A stretch of 64,000 nucleotides of DNA from JAKAGZ01 sp963772675 (GTDB taxonomy: Bacteria; Bacteroidota; Ignavibacteria; Ignavibacteriales; Ignavibacteriaceae), in NCBI GenBank assembly GCA_963772675.1, contig CAVYYF010000012.1, positions 186,001 through 250,000 on the forward strand, in the 5' to 3' direction. A program made the position numbers and the translations under genes. Below the pieces are notes generated by a model that was not told where the DNA came from, did no database searches, and worked only from the letters and a program-made list of their open reading frames with translations. Shown one piece after another: positions 1 through 8,794 of this stretch (positions within the stretch are counted from its first letter, which is position 1; every line of letters starts with the position of its first letter).

Positions 1-1547
1 TTTTTCCAGTACTCATCTTTATTGCCCCAGGAATTTGATGGTTCAAGAACATCTTCAGGAACTTCAGGGCAGGAGAGAGGTACTTCAAAGCTAAATAGTT
101 TATCCTTTCGGTATTTTACTTTGTCAAGTTTACCTTCAAGTGCTGCATCAAGTAAATTTCTAGTGTGACGAATACTTATTCGCTTGCCTACACCAAACCT
201 GCCTCCGACCCAACCGGTATTTACAAGCCAGACATTTGTTTTGTGCTTTAACATCCTTTCTTTCAGCATAGCAGCATATTCAAAAGGATGCCTGACCATA
301 AAAGGTGAACCGAAGCAAGCGCTGAATGTAATCTGAGGTTCTATTCCTAGTCCGATTTCAGTGCCTGCTATTTTGGAAGTATATCCACTGATAAAATGAT
401 ATTGTGCCTGTGCAGAATTTAGTTTTGCAATAGGTGGCATAACTCCGGATGCATCACAAGTAAGGAAAATTACATTCTTTGGATGTGTGTGTACATATCC
501 TTCCGGAACTATATTGGGAATGAATTCCAAGGGATAGGAAGCACGTGTGTTTTCAGTAATAGAATCATCTTCCAGATCGATGTATCTGGAAACAGGATCA
601 TAAACCACGTTTTCGAGAATTGTACCATAGCGTTTTGTGGTGGCATAAATTTCCGGTTCGTGCTCAGCAGATAACCTGATCACTTTAGCATAACAGCCGC
701 CTTCAAAATTAAAAATACCTTTTCCGCTCCATCCATGTTCGTCATCACCTATCAATCTTCGTTTTGGATCGGCAGATAGTGTTGTTTTTCCGGTGCCGCT
801 TAATCCAAAGAATAGAGCTGCATCTCCACCTTTACCTACGTTTGCTGAACAATGCATCGGCAAAACATCTTTAAACGTTAAAAGGAAATTAAGAACTGTA
901 AATATAGATTTCTTAATCTCACCGCCGTAAAGAGAATTTGCAATTATAGCTGTTCGGGTTTCAAAATTCAGAATAATACCCGTGTCTGTTCTGGTTCCAT
1001 CAATTTTTGGATCTACTTTAAAACCGGGGATAGCAATTACTGTGAATTCAGGAATAAATTTCTTGAGTTCATCTTTATCTTCTGTCGTGATGAACATATT
1101 CCTGGCAAAAAGGCTGTGCCACGCTTTTTCAGTAATTACCCTAATTGCCATCCTGTATTCAGGATCTGCACCGGCGTAGCAATCCTGTATAAAAAACTCC
1201 TCTCCCTGTGAATAAGCCTGAACCCTTGTCATCAGTGCATTAAATTTTTCAGAGCTGAAAGGACGGTTATAAACTCCCCACCAGATTTTATTTTCAGTTC
1301 CTTCCTCCTTAACAACAAATTTATCCGCTGCAGCCCTTGCTGTATGTTTCCCGGTGTTTACTATAACCGGTCCGCCGTTTGCAACTTTGCCTTCATTCCT
1401 GAAAATTACTTCCTCATATAATGCTGCATCTGGTAGATTCCAGTAAACGCGGTCGAGTTGTACAAGACCGTGATTGTCTAATTTAAAGTCAGCGGCTAAT
1501 TCTTTAGCCTGCTTTGTAGCGGGGGTATTAAATTCGAGATATTTCAT
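1..1547 (-). CDS. pckA: ATP-dependent phosphoenolpyruvate carboxykinase (3' end outside window)
   Basis: Converts oxaloacetate and ATP to phosphoenolpyruvate and CO2 in the cytoplasm, linking the TCA cycle with gluconeogenesis. I translated it by hand from the ATG at 1547 (MKYLEFNTPATKQAKELAA). The ATP-binding P-loop GLSGTGKTTL lies near residue 250 (about 781-806), where the family has it. The last visible residues (CPEVPEDVLEP...) match the region just before the usual C-terminus, so only about 20 residues should be missing of a roughly 535-residue protein. The start overlaps the stop of the upstream aminotransferase by 4 bases (ATGA), which suggests translational coupling in one transcript. 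The family assignment is firm; the reaction direction in this host is inference. Confidence 0.95.
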   Translation of the reverse strand, partial: MKYLEFNTPATKQAKELAADFKLDNHGLVQLDRVYWNLPDAALYEEVIFRNEGKVANGGPVIVNTGKHTARAAADKFVVKEEGTENKIWWGVYNRPFSSEKFNALMTRVQAYSQGEEFFIQDCYAGADPEYRMAIRVITEKAWHSLFARNMFITTEDKDELKKFIPEFTVIAIPGFKVDPKIDGTRTDTGIILNFETRTAIIANSLYGGEIKKSIFTVLNFLLTFKDVLPMHCSANVGKGGDAALFFGLSGTGKTTLSADPKRRLIGDDEHGWSGKGIFNFEGGCYAKVIRLSAEHEPEIYATTKRYGTILENVVYDPVSRYIDLEDDSITENTRASYPLEFIPNIVPEGYVHTHPKNVIFLTCDASGVMPPIAKLNSAQAQYHFISGYTSKIAGTEIGLGIEPQITFSACFGSPFMVRHPFEYAAMLKERMLKHKTNVWLVNTGWVGGRFGVGKRISIRHTRNLLDAALEGKLDKVKYRKDKLFSFEVPLSCPEVPEDVLEPSNSWGNKDEYWK

Positions 1548-2773
1548 GACCAATCCCTCACTAATTTTCTGTCGCCAATGTAAAGTTCATTCGGTGAATT
1601 TGGATCGAGGGCCCACTTAATTCTTTCAATTCCCTCGGTGATATCTTTTACCGCTCCACAGTAGCTTAATCTTAAATAGCCGTCCAGACCAAATTCCTTT
1701 CCGGGAACAGTAAGCACCTGTACTTTATCAATAAGGAATTCTGAAAGTTTATTTGAATTTTTCTCGTAGTTACTAAAGTCAGCAAAACAATAAAATGTTC
1801 CGTCTGGTTTTGATACTTTTACTCCTTCGAATGAATTCAGAAGATCGACCATAATATTTCTGTTGTTTTCAAGAGTAACGCGCAAGCTTTCAACGCCTGA
1901 TTGAATTCCGTTTAATGCGCCGACAGCTGCTTTCTGAAGAAGAATAGAGGGACCAGAGGTCTGATGTCCCTGAATGTTTGCCATCGCCTCAATTATTTTT
2001 TTATTTCCAACAGCCCAGCCGATTCTAAAACCGGTCATTGCATATTGTTTTGAAACTCCATTAATCAAAATAATTTTTGAGCTTTCATCAAGTTTCTTTG
2101 CATACTTGTAGCAGTTGATCGGCTTCTTTCCATCGAATATCAATCTGTGATAAATATCATCCATAATTAAATAGATATCTTTCTTCTCACAGAATTCAAC
2201 AATATCAGCAATAAACTCTTCGGAGTACATCGCCCCTGTCGGATTATTCGGGCTATTAATAATAACTGCTTTTGTGTACGATGAAACACGTTGCTCAACA
2301 TCTTGTATTCGTGGATAAAAAGTTCCGTCTTCTGGAAGTACAGGTACTCCGATAGCACCGCAAAGTTTAGCCATTTCCGGGTAACTCACCCAGTAGGGGG
2401 CAGGGTAAAGAACTTCTTCCTGTGGATTTAAGATTGCCTGCAGCGCAACCATAATTGCCTGTTTCGCGCCGCCGGACGCTATAACATTTTCCGGTGCAAC
2501 TTTTCTTCCATAAAATTCTTCTGTGTATCGGATAATAGCTTTCTTAAGAGCCGGGATACCATCTGCAGGAGCGTAGCGGACTTCTCCTGTATTCATATGT
2601 CCGGTTGTTGCAAGTATAGCATCCAGCGGAACCTGGCTTTTGGGCTCGCCTCCGCCAAGATGAATTACAGGATCACCTTTTTCCTTCAGTATAGCTGCTT
2701 TTTCATTTAATTTTAAAGTGGGCGAAGCACTGATTGATTTAGCGATTTGACTGAGACTCATATCTACCCCCAT
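1544..2773 (-). CDS. Class I/II pyridoxal-phosphate aminotransferase (aspartate aminotransferase type)
   Basis: A fold-type I, PLP-dependent cytoplasmic transaminase, probably moving amino groups between aspartate or a similar amino acid and 2-oxoglutarate. Family marks seen are SGGAKQAIM for cofactor phosphate binding, the SPNNPTGAMY loop, DDIYHRL and the Schiff-base lysine in NGVSKQYAMTGFRIGW, near residue 245, followed by the carboxylate-binding arginine in LRLSYCG near the C-terminus. The length (409) is normal. A second ATG four codons inside (2761) is preceded by a G-rich stretch and begins MSLSQIAKS, the usual beginning for this family, so it is probably the true start. It overlaps pckA, which fits oxaloacetate/aspartate metabolism. 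Exact substrate cannot be told from sequence. Confidence 0.9.
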   Translation of the reverse strand: MGVDMSLSQIAKSISASPTLKLNEKAAILKEKGDPVIHLGGGEPKSQVPLDAILATTGHMNTGEVRYAPADGIPALKKAIIRYTEEFYGRKVAPENVIASGGAKQAIMVALQAILNPQEEVLYPAPYWVSYPEMAKLCGAIGVPVLPEDGTFYPRIQDVEQRVSSYTKAVIINSPNNPTGAMYSEEFIADIVEFCEKKDIYLIMDDIYHRLIFDGKKPINCYKYAKKLDESSKIILINGVSKQYAMTGFRIGWAVGNKKIIEAMANIQGHQTSGPSILLQKAAVGALNGIQSGVESLRVTLENNRNIMVDLLNSFEGVKVSKPDGTFYCFADFSNYEKNSNKLSEFLIDKVQVLTVPGKEFGLDGYLRLSYCGAVKDITEGIERIKWALDPNSPNELYIGDRKLVRDWS

Positions 2774-2839
2774 CGGTGGAATGTTTAGTTAATTTTACTA
2801 ATGAAATTTATCCTTCCCCTGTTTTATAAGCAAGGCTTT

Positions 2840-3463
2840 TTACTTATTGGAATCGTTCTTTTTTTTTGTAGAAGGCTTAACAAAGGCAGGCATATTATTT
2901 CGTTTCCATTCAAATACCAAAGCGAGATACTTCTTTGCGTTTTCTGCATTATAGATAATATTCCCGTTTGGCATTATTTCATTCAAGACATCAAGTCGTT
3001 TACTGGCAGCCCAAAGCATAAAGGGGTTTCTAAAGCCCTTTAATTTGTTATCAGTTTCATTTGTGGCTCCACCGGATATTTCATCAATCTTGCCCCCACT
3101 AATTTTGAAGATCATTGAATATTTTGCTTCATCTATTCCAATAGTTTTAAGTAAATCATTTTTTAAACTCATAACAAAAAAGGCTCTACCATCATTCTCG
3201 GCTATATCACTTACAGTAATTTGGCTATTTAATACACTATCATATTCTGCATAACCTTTTATCCGGGCTTTACCTTTTAATTTATTCAACAAGGATAATT
3301 GAATTACTGCATTATCGTTGAAGAGGGACATTAACTTATTTATAGAATGAGAGTTAAATGCAATTTCATATTCCTTAACTACTTCAGTCGGCTTTTTTGA
3401 GCAGGAAATAAAAGTAAAGGAAAATACTAAAACTATCGCTAAGGCTCTGACTATTTTAATCAT
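2840..3463 (-). CDS. Putative lipoprotein with NTF2/SnoaL-like body
   Basis: A 207-residue exported protein of unknown function. The N-terminus is a lipoprotein signal: a basic start (MIKIVRA), a hydrophobic stretch and a lipobox ending FISC at about residues 18-21, followed by SKKPTE. The next part (VVKEYEIAFNSHSINKLMSLFNDNAVIQL) resembles the first helices and strand of NTF2/SnoaL-like domains, which pattern as many 'nuclear transport factor 2-like' lipoproteins; this is inference from pattern only. The C-terminus is lysine-rich. It stands alone between the aminotransferase and the glyoxalase-like remnant. Confidence 0.7.
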   Translation of the reverse strand: MIKIVRALAIVLVFSFTFISCSKKPTEVVKEYEIAFNSHSINKLMSLFNDNAVIQLSLLNKLKGKARIKGYAEYDSVLNSQITVSDIAENDGRAFFVMSLKNDLLKTIGIDEAKYSMIFKISGGKIDEISGGATNETDNKLKGFRNPFMLWAASKRLDVLNEIMPNGNIIYNAENAKKYLALVFEWKRNNMPAFVKPSTKKKNDSNK

Positions 3464-3549
3464 TATCCGGGTGAATTTTATATTTTGAGAAATAACTTTT
3501 TACCAAAGTTAGGTAATTGAAAGTTAAATTTAAAAGAAACGTTGTATAA

Positions 3550-3931
3550 TTAATTTTCGAGTTTAAAATCAGGGTTTTCAATTATTCCTAGAATATTTCC
3601 AAATGGATCAATTACAGATGCGACCAGAATATTTCCACCTACATTCAGTAATATCCTCATGCAAAGTGGCTCCTATCTCCAGCAATTTTTGAAAGGTCTC
3701 TTTTGCATCAGCAACACCCCAGTAAACCGACACTCCTCCTGAACCAGCTTTATTGTTTTTATCTTTTGGAAGTAATCCTAGTTCGTAACCGCCCACATTG
3801 AAGCCTACATAATATGGCTGGTCGAAATACGGTCCCTTTCCAAGTACTTTTGTATACCATTCTTTTGCTTTTTCAAGATCATCAACATAGTAAATACAGG
3901 TTCGTAATCCCTGAAACACTTTAGACCTCAC
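3550..3931 (-). pseudogene. VOC/glyoxalase-family protein, frameshifted near its 3' end
   Basis: The uninterrupted frame (3608-3931) gives a VOC-fold start: LRTCIYYVDDLEKAKEWYTKVLGKGPYFDQP, then GGYELGLLP. It ends abnormally after HEDITE with CRWKYSGRICN. Removing one base around 3641-3646 lets translation continue in the other frame as VGGNILVASVIDPFGNILG and IIENPDFKLEN to a stop at 3550. That is the standard end of VOC proteins, with the conserved DPFGN motif. The start overlaps the end of the upstream membrane-protein gene by 11 bases. A natural mutation and a sequence error are equally possible. Substrate unknown. Confidence 0.8.
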
Positions 3932-4295
3932 TTTTATTTTTTACAATCATAGCATGAATTATGAACAGTACTGCCGGGAAGCCAAGTGCAAAAATAAACC
4001 AATTTATTCCCATCATTATTGTAAATACAGTAACTGAAACAATTGTGACAACTCCACCAAAAATTTCCTTTTTCCATGAAATAATCAGCCCGAGAACCAA
4101 TCCCAATGGAAAGAAAAGAAAACCGACCCATTCATTAACAGTAAGCCTGGAAGGATCAAGGCCTTCACCAAACAGGAAAAGGAGGATCATTATTGTGCTT
4201 AGCATACTCCAGAATCTTGCAATGGTTTTTACTGCATCTTCGATGGTAATTGTATTTCTCATATTATTATAAAATGACAAAAAGTGTCGCGTCAC
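3921..4295 (-). CDS. Small multi-pass membrane protein of unknown function
   Basis: A protein of up to 124 residues with about three or four hydrophobic segments (TIMILLFLFGEG; WVGFLFFPLGLVLGLIISW; FGGVVTIVSVTVFTIMM; WFIFALGFPAVLFIIHAMI) and a basic C-terminus. The longest frame begins with GTG at 4295, overlapping the coaD stop (GTGA). An ATG at 4262 (MRNTITIEDAVKTIARFWSM) is an equally good start and would match the IARxWSxLS beginning often seen in this kind of small membrane protein. No function can be inferred; the position after coaD suggests cotranscription only. Confidence 0.65.
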   Translation of the reverse strand: MTRHFLSFYNNMRNTITIEDAVKTIARFWSMLSTIMILLFLFGEGLDPSRLTVNEWVGFLFFPLGLVLGLIISWKKEIFGGVVTIVSVTVFTIMMGINWFIFALGFPAVLFIIHAMIVKNKSEV

Positions 4296-4771
4296 TTCTT
4301 AAATTTTTTCTTCAAAGCCGACAATACATTTGGGGGGACGAAATCACTTACATCACTCTGAAAGCTGGCAAGATTTCTGACAATTGAAGAATTCAGATAA
4401 GTATATTTTTCATGCGGCATCAGGAATACAGTGGTGATATTTCCGTCAAGTTTTCTGTTCATTAATGCCATCTGAAATTCGTACTCAAAATCACTAACGG
4501 CACGCAGGCCACGTATAATGCTTGTGGCGCCTATACTTTTTGCATGATCTACAACCAGGCCATCAAATGAATCAACGGAAATATTTTTAAATTCTTTCAA
4601 GGATTCATTAAGCATATCAATACGTTCCATAGTCGAGAAAAGAGGCGTTTTTCCTGTGTTAATTGCTACTGTAACAACAATGGAATCGAAAATGTCACGT
4701 GCTCTTTTTATAATGTCGATATGACCGTAAGTGACAGGGTCAAATGTTCCGGGGTAAATAGCTTTAGCCAT
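4292..4771 (-). CDS. coaD: Phosphopantetheine adenylyltransferase
   Basis: Catalyses the penultimate step of coenzyme A synthesis, joining 4'-phosphopantetheine and ATP to give dephospho-CoA in the cytosol. The nucleotidyltransferase signature is complete: YPGTFDPVTYGHIDII at residues 6-21 with the TxGH motif at 14-17, RGLRAVSDFEYEFQMA in the middle, and NSSIVRNLASF for the second ATP-binding motif near residue 125. The length of 159 is typical. It lies 36 bases after rsmD, a pairing common in bacteria (rsmD-coaD), so the assignment is secure. Confidence 0.97.
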   Translation of the reverse strand: MAKAIYPGTFDPVTYGHIDIIKRARDIFDSIVVTVAINTGKTPLFSTMERIDMLNESLKEFKNISVDSFDGLVVDHAKSIGATSIIRGLRAVSDFEYEFQMALMNRKLDGNITTVFLMPHEKYTYLNSSIVRNLASFQSDVSDFVPPNVLSALKKKFKK

Positions 4772-4807
4772 AAAAAATTCAAAGATTAAAATTTAGAATC
4801 CAAAAAT

Positions 4808-5362
4808 TTATTTCGGAGTTATCTCGTATAAACAAGAATCGCCTATTATCTTGAACGGTTCAACTTTAAAATTTTCAATATCTTTTACTTTTGTTTGCAC
4901 AGAACGTTCAATAATCATAAAACCGTCAACAGCAAAGTATTTATTATTTATAAGATTCACAACTACGCTGTAAATATCATCCATAAAAAAGGGGGGATCG
5001 GCAATTATTAAATCATAATCTTCATTTCTCGATAATTGCGAAAATTTCAAAACTTCCATTTTAAAGATTTTACATTTTTCAACCGCTCCAAGCGAGTTAA
5101 TATTTTCCTGAAGGTTTTTGTATATCTTAAAATTCCTTTCGATAAAATGGACTTCGGAGGCACCCCGGCTAAGACATTCGAGTCCGAGAGATCCTGATCC
5201 CGCATAAAGATCAAGAACTTTTCTGTTATTAAAATCTATTTTGTTGTTTAAAATGTTGAAAAGCGTTTCTCTTACACGGTCAGTCGTCGGTCGGATGTCT
5301 TTTGAATCAGGTACATTTATTCTCCGTCCTTTAAATTCACCTGAAATAATTCTCATTTTCAT
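4808..5362 (-). CDS. rsmD: 16S rRNA (guanine(966)-N(2))-methyltransferase
   Basis: Methylates guanine 966 of 16S rRNA with S-adenosylmethionine. Seen: the start MRIISGEFKGRRI, the RPTTDRVRETLFNIL block around residues 25-40, the SAM-binding loop DLYAGSGSLGLECLSRGA and the catalytic DPPF motif near residue 125. The length of 184 is typical. Two methionines are adjacent in the start (MKMRII), so the true start may be the second. It is followed directly by coaD, as in many genomes. Confidence 0.95.
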   Translation of the reverse strand: MKMRIISGEFKGRRINVPDSKDIRPTTDRVRETLFNILNNKIDFNNRKVLDLYAGSGSLGLECLSRGASEVHFIERNFKIYKNLQENINSLGAVEKCKIFKMEVLKFSQLSRNEDYDLIIADPPFFMDDIYSVVVNLINNKYFAVDGFMIIERSVQTKVKDIENFKVEPFKIIGDSCLYEITPK

Positions 5363-5435
5363 AGATAGAATAATAAGAATATTAAATCATTTTTGATAAT
5401 AAATGAAACTGAATTCTATAAAAGTGGAGTGATAA

Positions 5436-6362
5436 TTACGCTACCCTGTAGGCAATTCCGGCTGCCGGCGCAAAAGAGTTGAAATTTTCCGAATAAAATT
5501 TATTGCCGACTAAATTTTGTTCCGGATTTATCTTTTCGAAAGGATTGAACTGAATAAAATTTATCCCGAGTGTATCGCTCAATGTTTGTACTACGGAATT
5601 AGTAAGATCATCTCCTGTAATATAAGCAGTTGACAATAAATTTTTGTTTATGTTAAAACTGTCTCTTGGAGTTAATGCCTGAATAATGTTTTCAGGAATT
5701 TCACTTGCGTCATTCATTAACCTGAGGCTAAACTGAATTGGCTTGCTGTTAAGCAAAAATAAAATTGATAAGTGTCTATTACTAATATGAACGCTCATCG
5801 AAAGACCAGCTGCTGCATTTTCTCCGCTAACTGCTAATGCTCTTTCTGCCGCAAAATGGACATTGTCAACAAATTTTAATCTCAAATTATTTTGTCTGCA
5901 GAAGTTATTTAAAATCTGTAGATATTTTCTTTGCAGACCAACTACCATTGCGGTATTATTTGGAATGATTTTGTTTTTATCTATTTCAATATATTGTATG
6001 ACAAGGTCTTTAGCAGGCATATATGGGTAAAGTATTGATAATTCCCATCTGAATTCCTCAACAAGGTCCTGATGAAGCAGTGTGTTATCATAAGGAAGCT
6101 GGGCAAAATAAAATAATTCAAAAGGAAGTGTGAAGGAGACTGATTTGCTTTTTATGTGTTTGCGAATTATTAGCTCATTAAAAGCGCTCTGTAACAGAGC
6201 GCTTATTCTGGTTTCTTTATCTTTTTCAAAATTCAGGGGTTCATTGAAATATGCTTCGTCAACATTATCCAGAAAAAACTGATTCTTAAGGCTGCTGATT
6301 TCTACAACCTGCAGTTTAGTTGCGGAGATTGTAAAACCGGCATGGTTTTCAAATCCAGTCAT
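5436..6362 (-). CDS. PilM-like actin-fold protein (tentative)
   Basis: A 308-residue cytoplasmic protein. The N-terminus (GFTISATKLQVVEIS) looks like the phosphate-1 strand of PilM/FtsA-type actin folds, and the middle has the arrangement seen in PilM proteins: FTLPFELFYFAQLPYD, LVEEFRWELSILYPY and then AAERAL after a hydrophobic turn. PilM normally links the cytoplasmic face of a type IV pilus or type II secretion machine to PilN. The canonical nucleotide-binding DIGS motif is absent, so ATP binding is doubtful. It sits 11 bases after the membrane-protein gene 6374-6931 and so is probably in one operon with it. The assignment is pattern-based and moderate. Confidence 0.5.
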   Translation of the reverse strand: MTGFENHAGFTISATKLQVVEISSLKNQFFLDNVDEAYFNEPLNFEKDKETRISALLQSAFNELIIRKHIKSKSVSFTLPFELFYFAQLPYDNTLLHQDLVEEFRWELSILYPYMPAKDLVIQYIEIDKNKIIPNNTAMVVGLQRKYLQILNNFCRQNNLRLKFVDNVHFAAERALAVSGENAAAGLSMSVHISNRHLSILFLLNSKPIQFSLRLMNDASEIPENIIQALTPRDSFNINKNLLSTAYITGDDLTNSVVQTLSDTLGINFIQFNPFEKINPEQNLVGNKFYSENFNSFAPAAGIAYRVA

Positions 6363-6373
6363 ATAAAATTAAA

Positions 6374-6931
6374 TTACTCCCACGAAGCAGTATTTTTTAG
6401 TGCATCATTATCGAGGCTTCCTACTGTACCATAACCATCAGGATCCTCTAAATAATACTTAGTGCCCATTACTGTATGCTTATCAATTCTTATAATTTTT
6501 CCGCGCCTGTCAACTACTGTATCTGATGTTACGCTACTGTCTATTTGTAAAGTATACATCCGGTCTGTTTTTGGTGTTTTAAATAGACTGTCAGGCGTAA
6601 ATTTGCCATCAGATAATTTTACAAATGGGTCTGTTTGTCTATGGGATAATGAATCGTATCCATTTATAACGCTGTCAACCATAGGGTCGGTTTTTATAAA
6701 GTTTACTAAAGTATCGAGATTTCCTGAGAACTTATTATATTTTTTCTGATAAAGGATTTCGGCTTCTTTAATATTTTTCATTCTGAGTCGTGACTCATTT
6801 TTGAAATAATTTTCAGATTCTACAACATTTTTTGGATCAATAATTGCGACTTTTACCAGTATAACAATAAGAATAACAATTACAGCGTATAAAGCAGCGT
6901 GGAAGTACCACGGTTCGGATTTAGAATTCAT
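6374..6931 (-). CDS. Single-pass membrane protein next to PilM-like gene
   Basis: Not recognised. The 185-residue product has a short cytoplasmic start (MNSKSEPWYFHA), one transmembrane segment (AALYAVIVILIVILVKVAII, about residues 12-31), then a helical, charged stretch (ESRLRMKNIKEAEILYQKKYNKFSGNLDTLVNFI) and a soluble end. The stretch AEILYQKKYNKFSGNLDTL is like the one after the N-terminal helix of pilins and pseudopilins, but the prepilin GFTLxE motif is missing here. Its place between a PilM-like and a pilin-signal ComEA protein suggests an envelope or pilus role; this is inference. Confidence 0.6.
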   Translation of the reverse strand: MNSKSEPWYFHAALYAVIVILIVILVKVAIIDPKNVVESENYFKNESRLRMKNIKEAEILYQKKYNKFSGNLDTLVNFIKTDPMVDSVINGYDSLSHRQTDPFVKLSDGKFTPDSLFKTPKTDRMYTLQIDSSVTSDTVVDRRGKIIRIDKHTVMGTKYYLEDPDGYGTVGSLDNDALKNTASWE

Positions 6932-6960
6932 TGTTCCTCCGGAGCTTAAAAAGTATTAAT

Positions 6961-7470
6961 TTACTTCTCAATATATAAATACTTTTTGATTTTATTAAAT
7001 TTTGTTTTGCCAATACCTTTGACCCTTAAAAGCTCTTCCAGTTTTGTAAATCTACCTATCTTGTCTCTATAAAAAATTATTTTATCGGCAGTTTTGGGCC
7101 CTATTCCCGGAAGTTTTTCAAAGTTATTTTTACCAGCCTTATTTATATCAATACTTTTTTCAGCAGGTAGAGTATTAGTTCTATTGGTATTGAATTCCGG
7201 CTTCCTAAAATCTAAAACTTCCTGCTTATAGTCAACATTTTTATCTTTTACAGATGTGCCAGTTACATCGCCTTTATCGGGGCTATCAATGCTCAGAAAT
7301 AGACTATCCTGTACAGAATAATCATAATTTACCGCGCTTCTTCTACCTGAAGTCCAGAACGATTTTATAACGAACCCTGCTATAAAGATTACCAGTAAAA
7401 ACGTAATAACTTTTATTTCAAGCAGGGTAAAACCTGTCTTTTCTGAGATTTTTTTTATCCCCAAATTCAT
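6961..7470 (-). CDS. ComEA-type helix-hairpin-helix protein with prepilin-like N-terminus
   Basis: A 169-residue protein in two parts. Residues 13-40 read GFTLLEIKVITFLLVIFI and on, an exact type IV prepilin cleavage/N-methylation motif (G then FTLLE) running into a hydrophobic helix. Residues about 105-169 form a ComEA-like double helix-hairpin-helix: SIDINKAGKNNFEKLPGIG and LLRVKGIGKTKFNKIKKYL, the usual non-specific DNA-binding unit of competence. Between them is a polar linker. ComEA normally has a plain membrane anchor; here the anchor is pilin-like. It would then be a DNA-binding minor-pilin candidate. The motif could also be an ordinary anchor resembling a pilin by chance. Confidence 0.75.
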   Translation of the reverse strand: MNLGIKKISEKTGFTLLEIKVITFLLVIFIAGFVIKSFWTSGRRSAVNYDYSVQDSLFLSIDSPDKGDVTGTSVKDKNVDYKQEVLDFRKPEFNTNRTNTLPAEKSIDINKAGKNNFEKLPGIGPKTADKIIFYRDKIGRFTKLEELLRVKGIGKTKFNKIKKYLYIEK

Positions 7471-7541
7471 TCACCGTCTATGATCGGAATTTTAACCTAA
7501 TATAATAAGCAAGAGGTGTTGTAACAACCCTAATATAAAAA

Positions 7542-7575
7542 AATACCCGATGCTAGAGAATCGGGTATTCTAAAA
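7542..7575 (-). terminator. Rho-independent terminator after dnaJ
   Basis: Arms AATACCCGAT (7542-7551) and ATCGGGTATT (7560-7569) are perfectly complementary, with an 8-base loop. On the minus strand the stem runs into a T-tract (plus-strand A-run at 7536-7543). It closes the hrcA-grpE-dnaJ transcript, 22 bases beyond the dnaJ stop. Confidence 0.85.
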
Positions 7576-7590
7576 AAGGGCGAATCCGAA

Positions 7591-8742
7591 TCAAAAATTA
7601 AATCGTTTAAAGAAATTTCTATTGTCTGAATTTGCAAATTTTTTAATATTTGGCTGATCTGCTAATTCCTTTAATAATTCTTTCTCTTTTGAATTTAGTT
7701 TTTTTGGTATTTCAATATTAATCCTGACAATCTGGTCACCGTGGCCGGAATGGTTAAGATGTTTTATACCCTTATCCCGCATTTTTAACAGTTTCCCTGA
7801 AGGTGTCCCGTTGTCTATTTTTAATTTTGCTTTCCCGATCAAAGTTGGAACTTCTACTTCAGCACCTAAAACAGCATCCGGATAATTTATGTACAGGTCG
7901 TAGAGAATATCGTCTCCTTCCCGGATAAAATACTCATGAGGTAACTCCTGGAAAACTACAATCAGATCCCCTGACTGGCCACCGCGTTTTCCGGCATTTC
8001 CTTCACCGCGCATAGTCATGTAATTTCCTTCACTTACACCTGCAGGAGAATCAATTTTTACGGTAACTTCGTCGGCTATTTTACCTTCGCCCATACATTT
8101 TTTACATGGGTTGTCAACCACTACTCCGTCACCGTCGCAGTTATTACATGGCTGTATGTTTACAAACTGCCCGAATACGGAACGTGAAACGGTTTTAATT
8201 TCACCGGTACCGTGGCAAACCGGACAACTCTTCGTGGATTTTCCTCCTTCGGAACCATTGCCATCGCAGGCGTCACACTTAACCTGCTTTTTAATTTTAA
8301 TTTTTTTGGTAACACCTTCAGCAATTTCTTCAAGAGAGAGTTTTAGATTTACCCTTAGATCAGATCCGGGAACGCCCTGACCTCTTTTTCTTCCTCTGCT
8401 TCTCTGTGTGCCTCCGCCAAAGAAATCATCAAAAATAGAACCGCCTCCGAATATGTCTGAAAAATGGGAGAAGATATCATTAACATCAGCAAAGCCCTGT
8501 GAGCCAAATCCGCTTCCTCTTACACCCTCGTGTCCGAATCTGTCGTACCGGGCTCTTTTATTTTCGTCATTTAATATTTCATAAGCTTCGGCAGCTTCTT
8601 TAAATTTTTCTTCAGATTCTTTGTCATCGGGATTCCTGTCCGGATGATATTGCATTGCCAGTTTTCTGTATGCCTTCTTCAAATCATCTTTGGAAGCGTT
8701 TCTCTCTACACCAAGAACTTCGTAATAATCTCGTTTCGTCAT
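7591..8742 (-). CDS. dnaJ: Chaperone protein DnaJ
   Basis: Hsp40 co-chaperone that delivers clients to DnaK and stimulates its ATPase. All domains are present in order: J domain (residues 4-70) with the HPD motif at 33-35, a glycine/phenylalanine-rich linker (GGGSIFDDFFGGGTQ), four CxxCxGxG zinc-binding repeats (CDACDGNG, CPVCHGTG, CNNCDGDG, CKKCMGEG; about 150-225) and the C-terminal substrate-binding domain. The length of 383 is normal. It is last in hrcA-grpE-dnaJ; dnaK is not in the window. Confidence 0.98.
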   Translation of the reverse strand: MTKRDYYEVLGVERNASKDDLKKAYRKLAMQYHPDRNPDDKESEEKFKEAAEAYEILNDENKRARYDRFGHEGVRGSGFGSQGFADVNDIFSHFSDIFGGGSIFDDFFGGGTQRSRGRKRGQGVPGSDLRVNLKLSLEEIAEGVTKKIKIKKQVKCDACDGNGSEGGKSTKSCPVCHGTGEIKTVSRSVFGQFVNIQPCNNCDGDGVVVDNPCKKCMGEGKIADEVTVKIDSPAGVSEGNYMTMRGEGNAGKRGGQSGDLIVVFQELPHEYFIREGDDILYDLYINYPDAVLGAEVEVPTLIGKAKLKIDNGTPSGKLLKMRDKGIKHLNHSGHGDQIVRINIEIPKKLNSKEKELLKELADQPNIKKFANSDNRNFFKRFNF

Positions 8743-8794
8743 ATATAATAATTGATTTTGTTGTTAGAGTTATATTCTGAATTATTTTAGCTAC

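Noticed and set aside
2801..3043. Plus-strand frame facing the lipoprotein gene
   Set aside because: A shadow of the minus-strand lipoprotein gene; no start signal.
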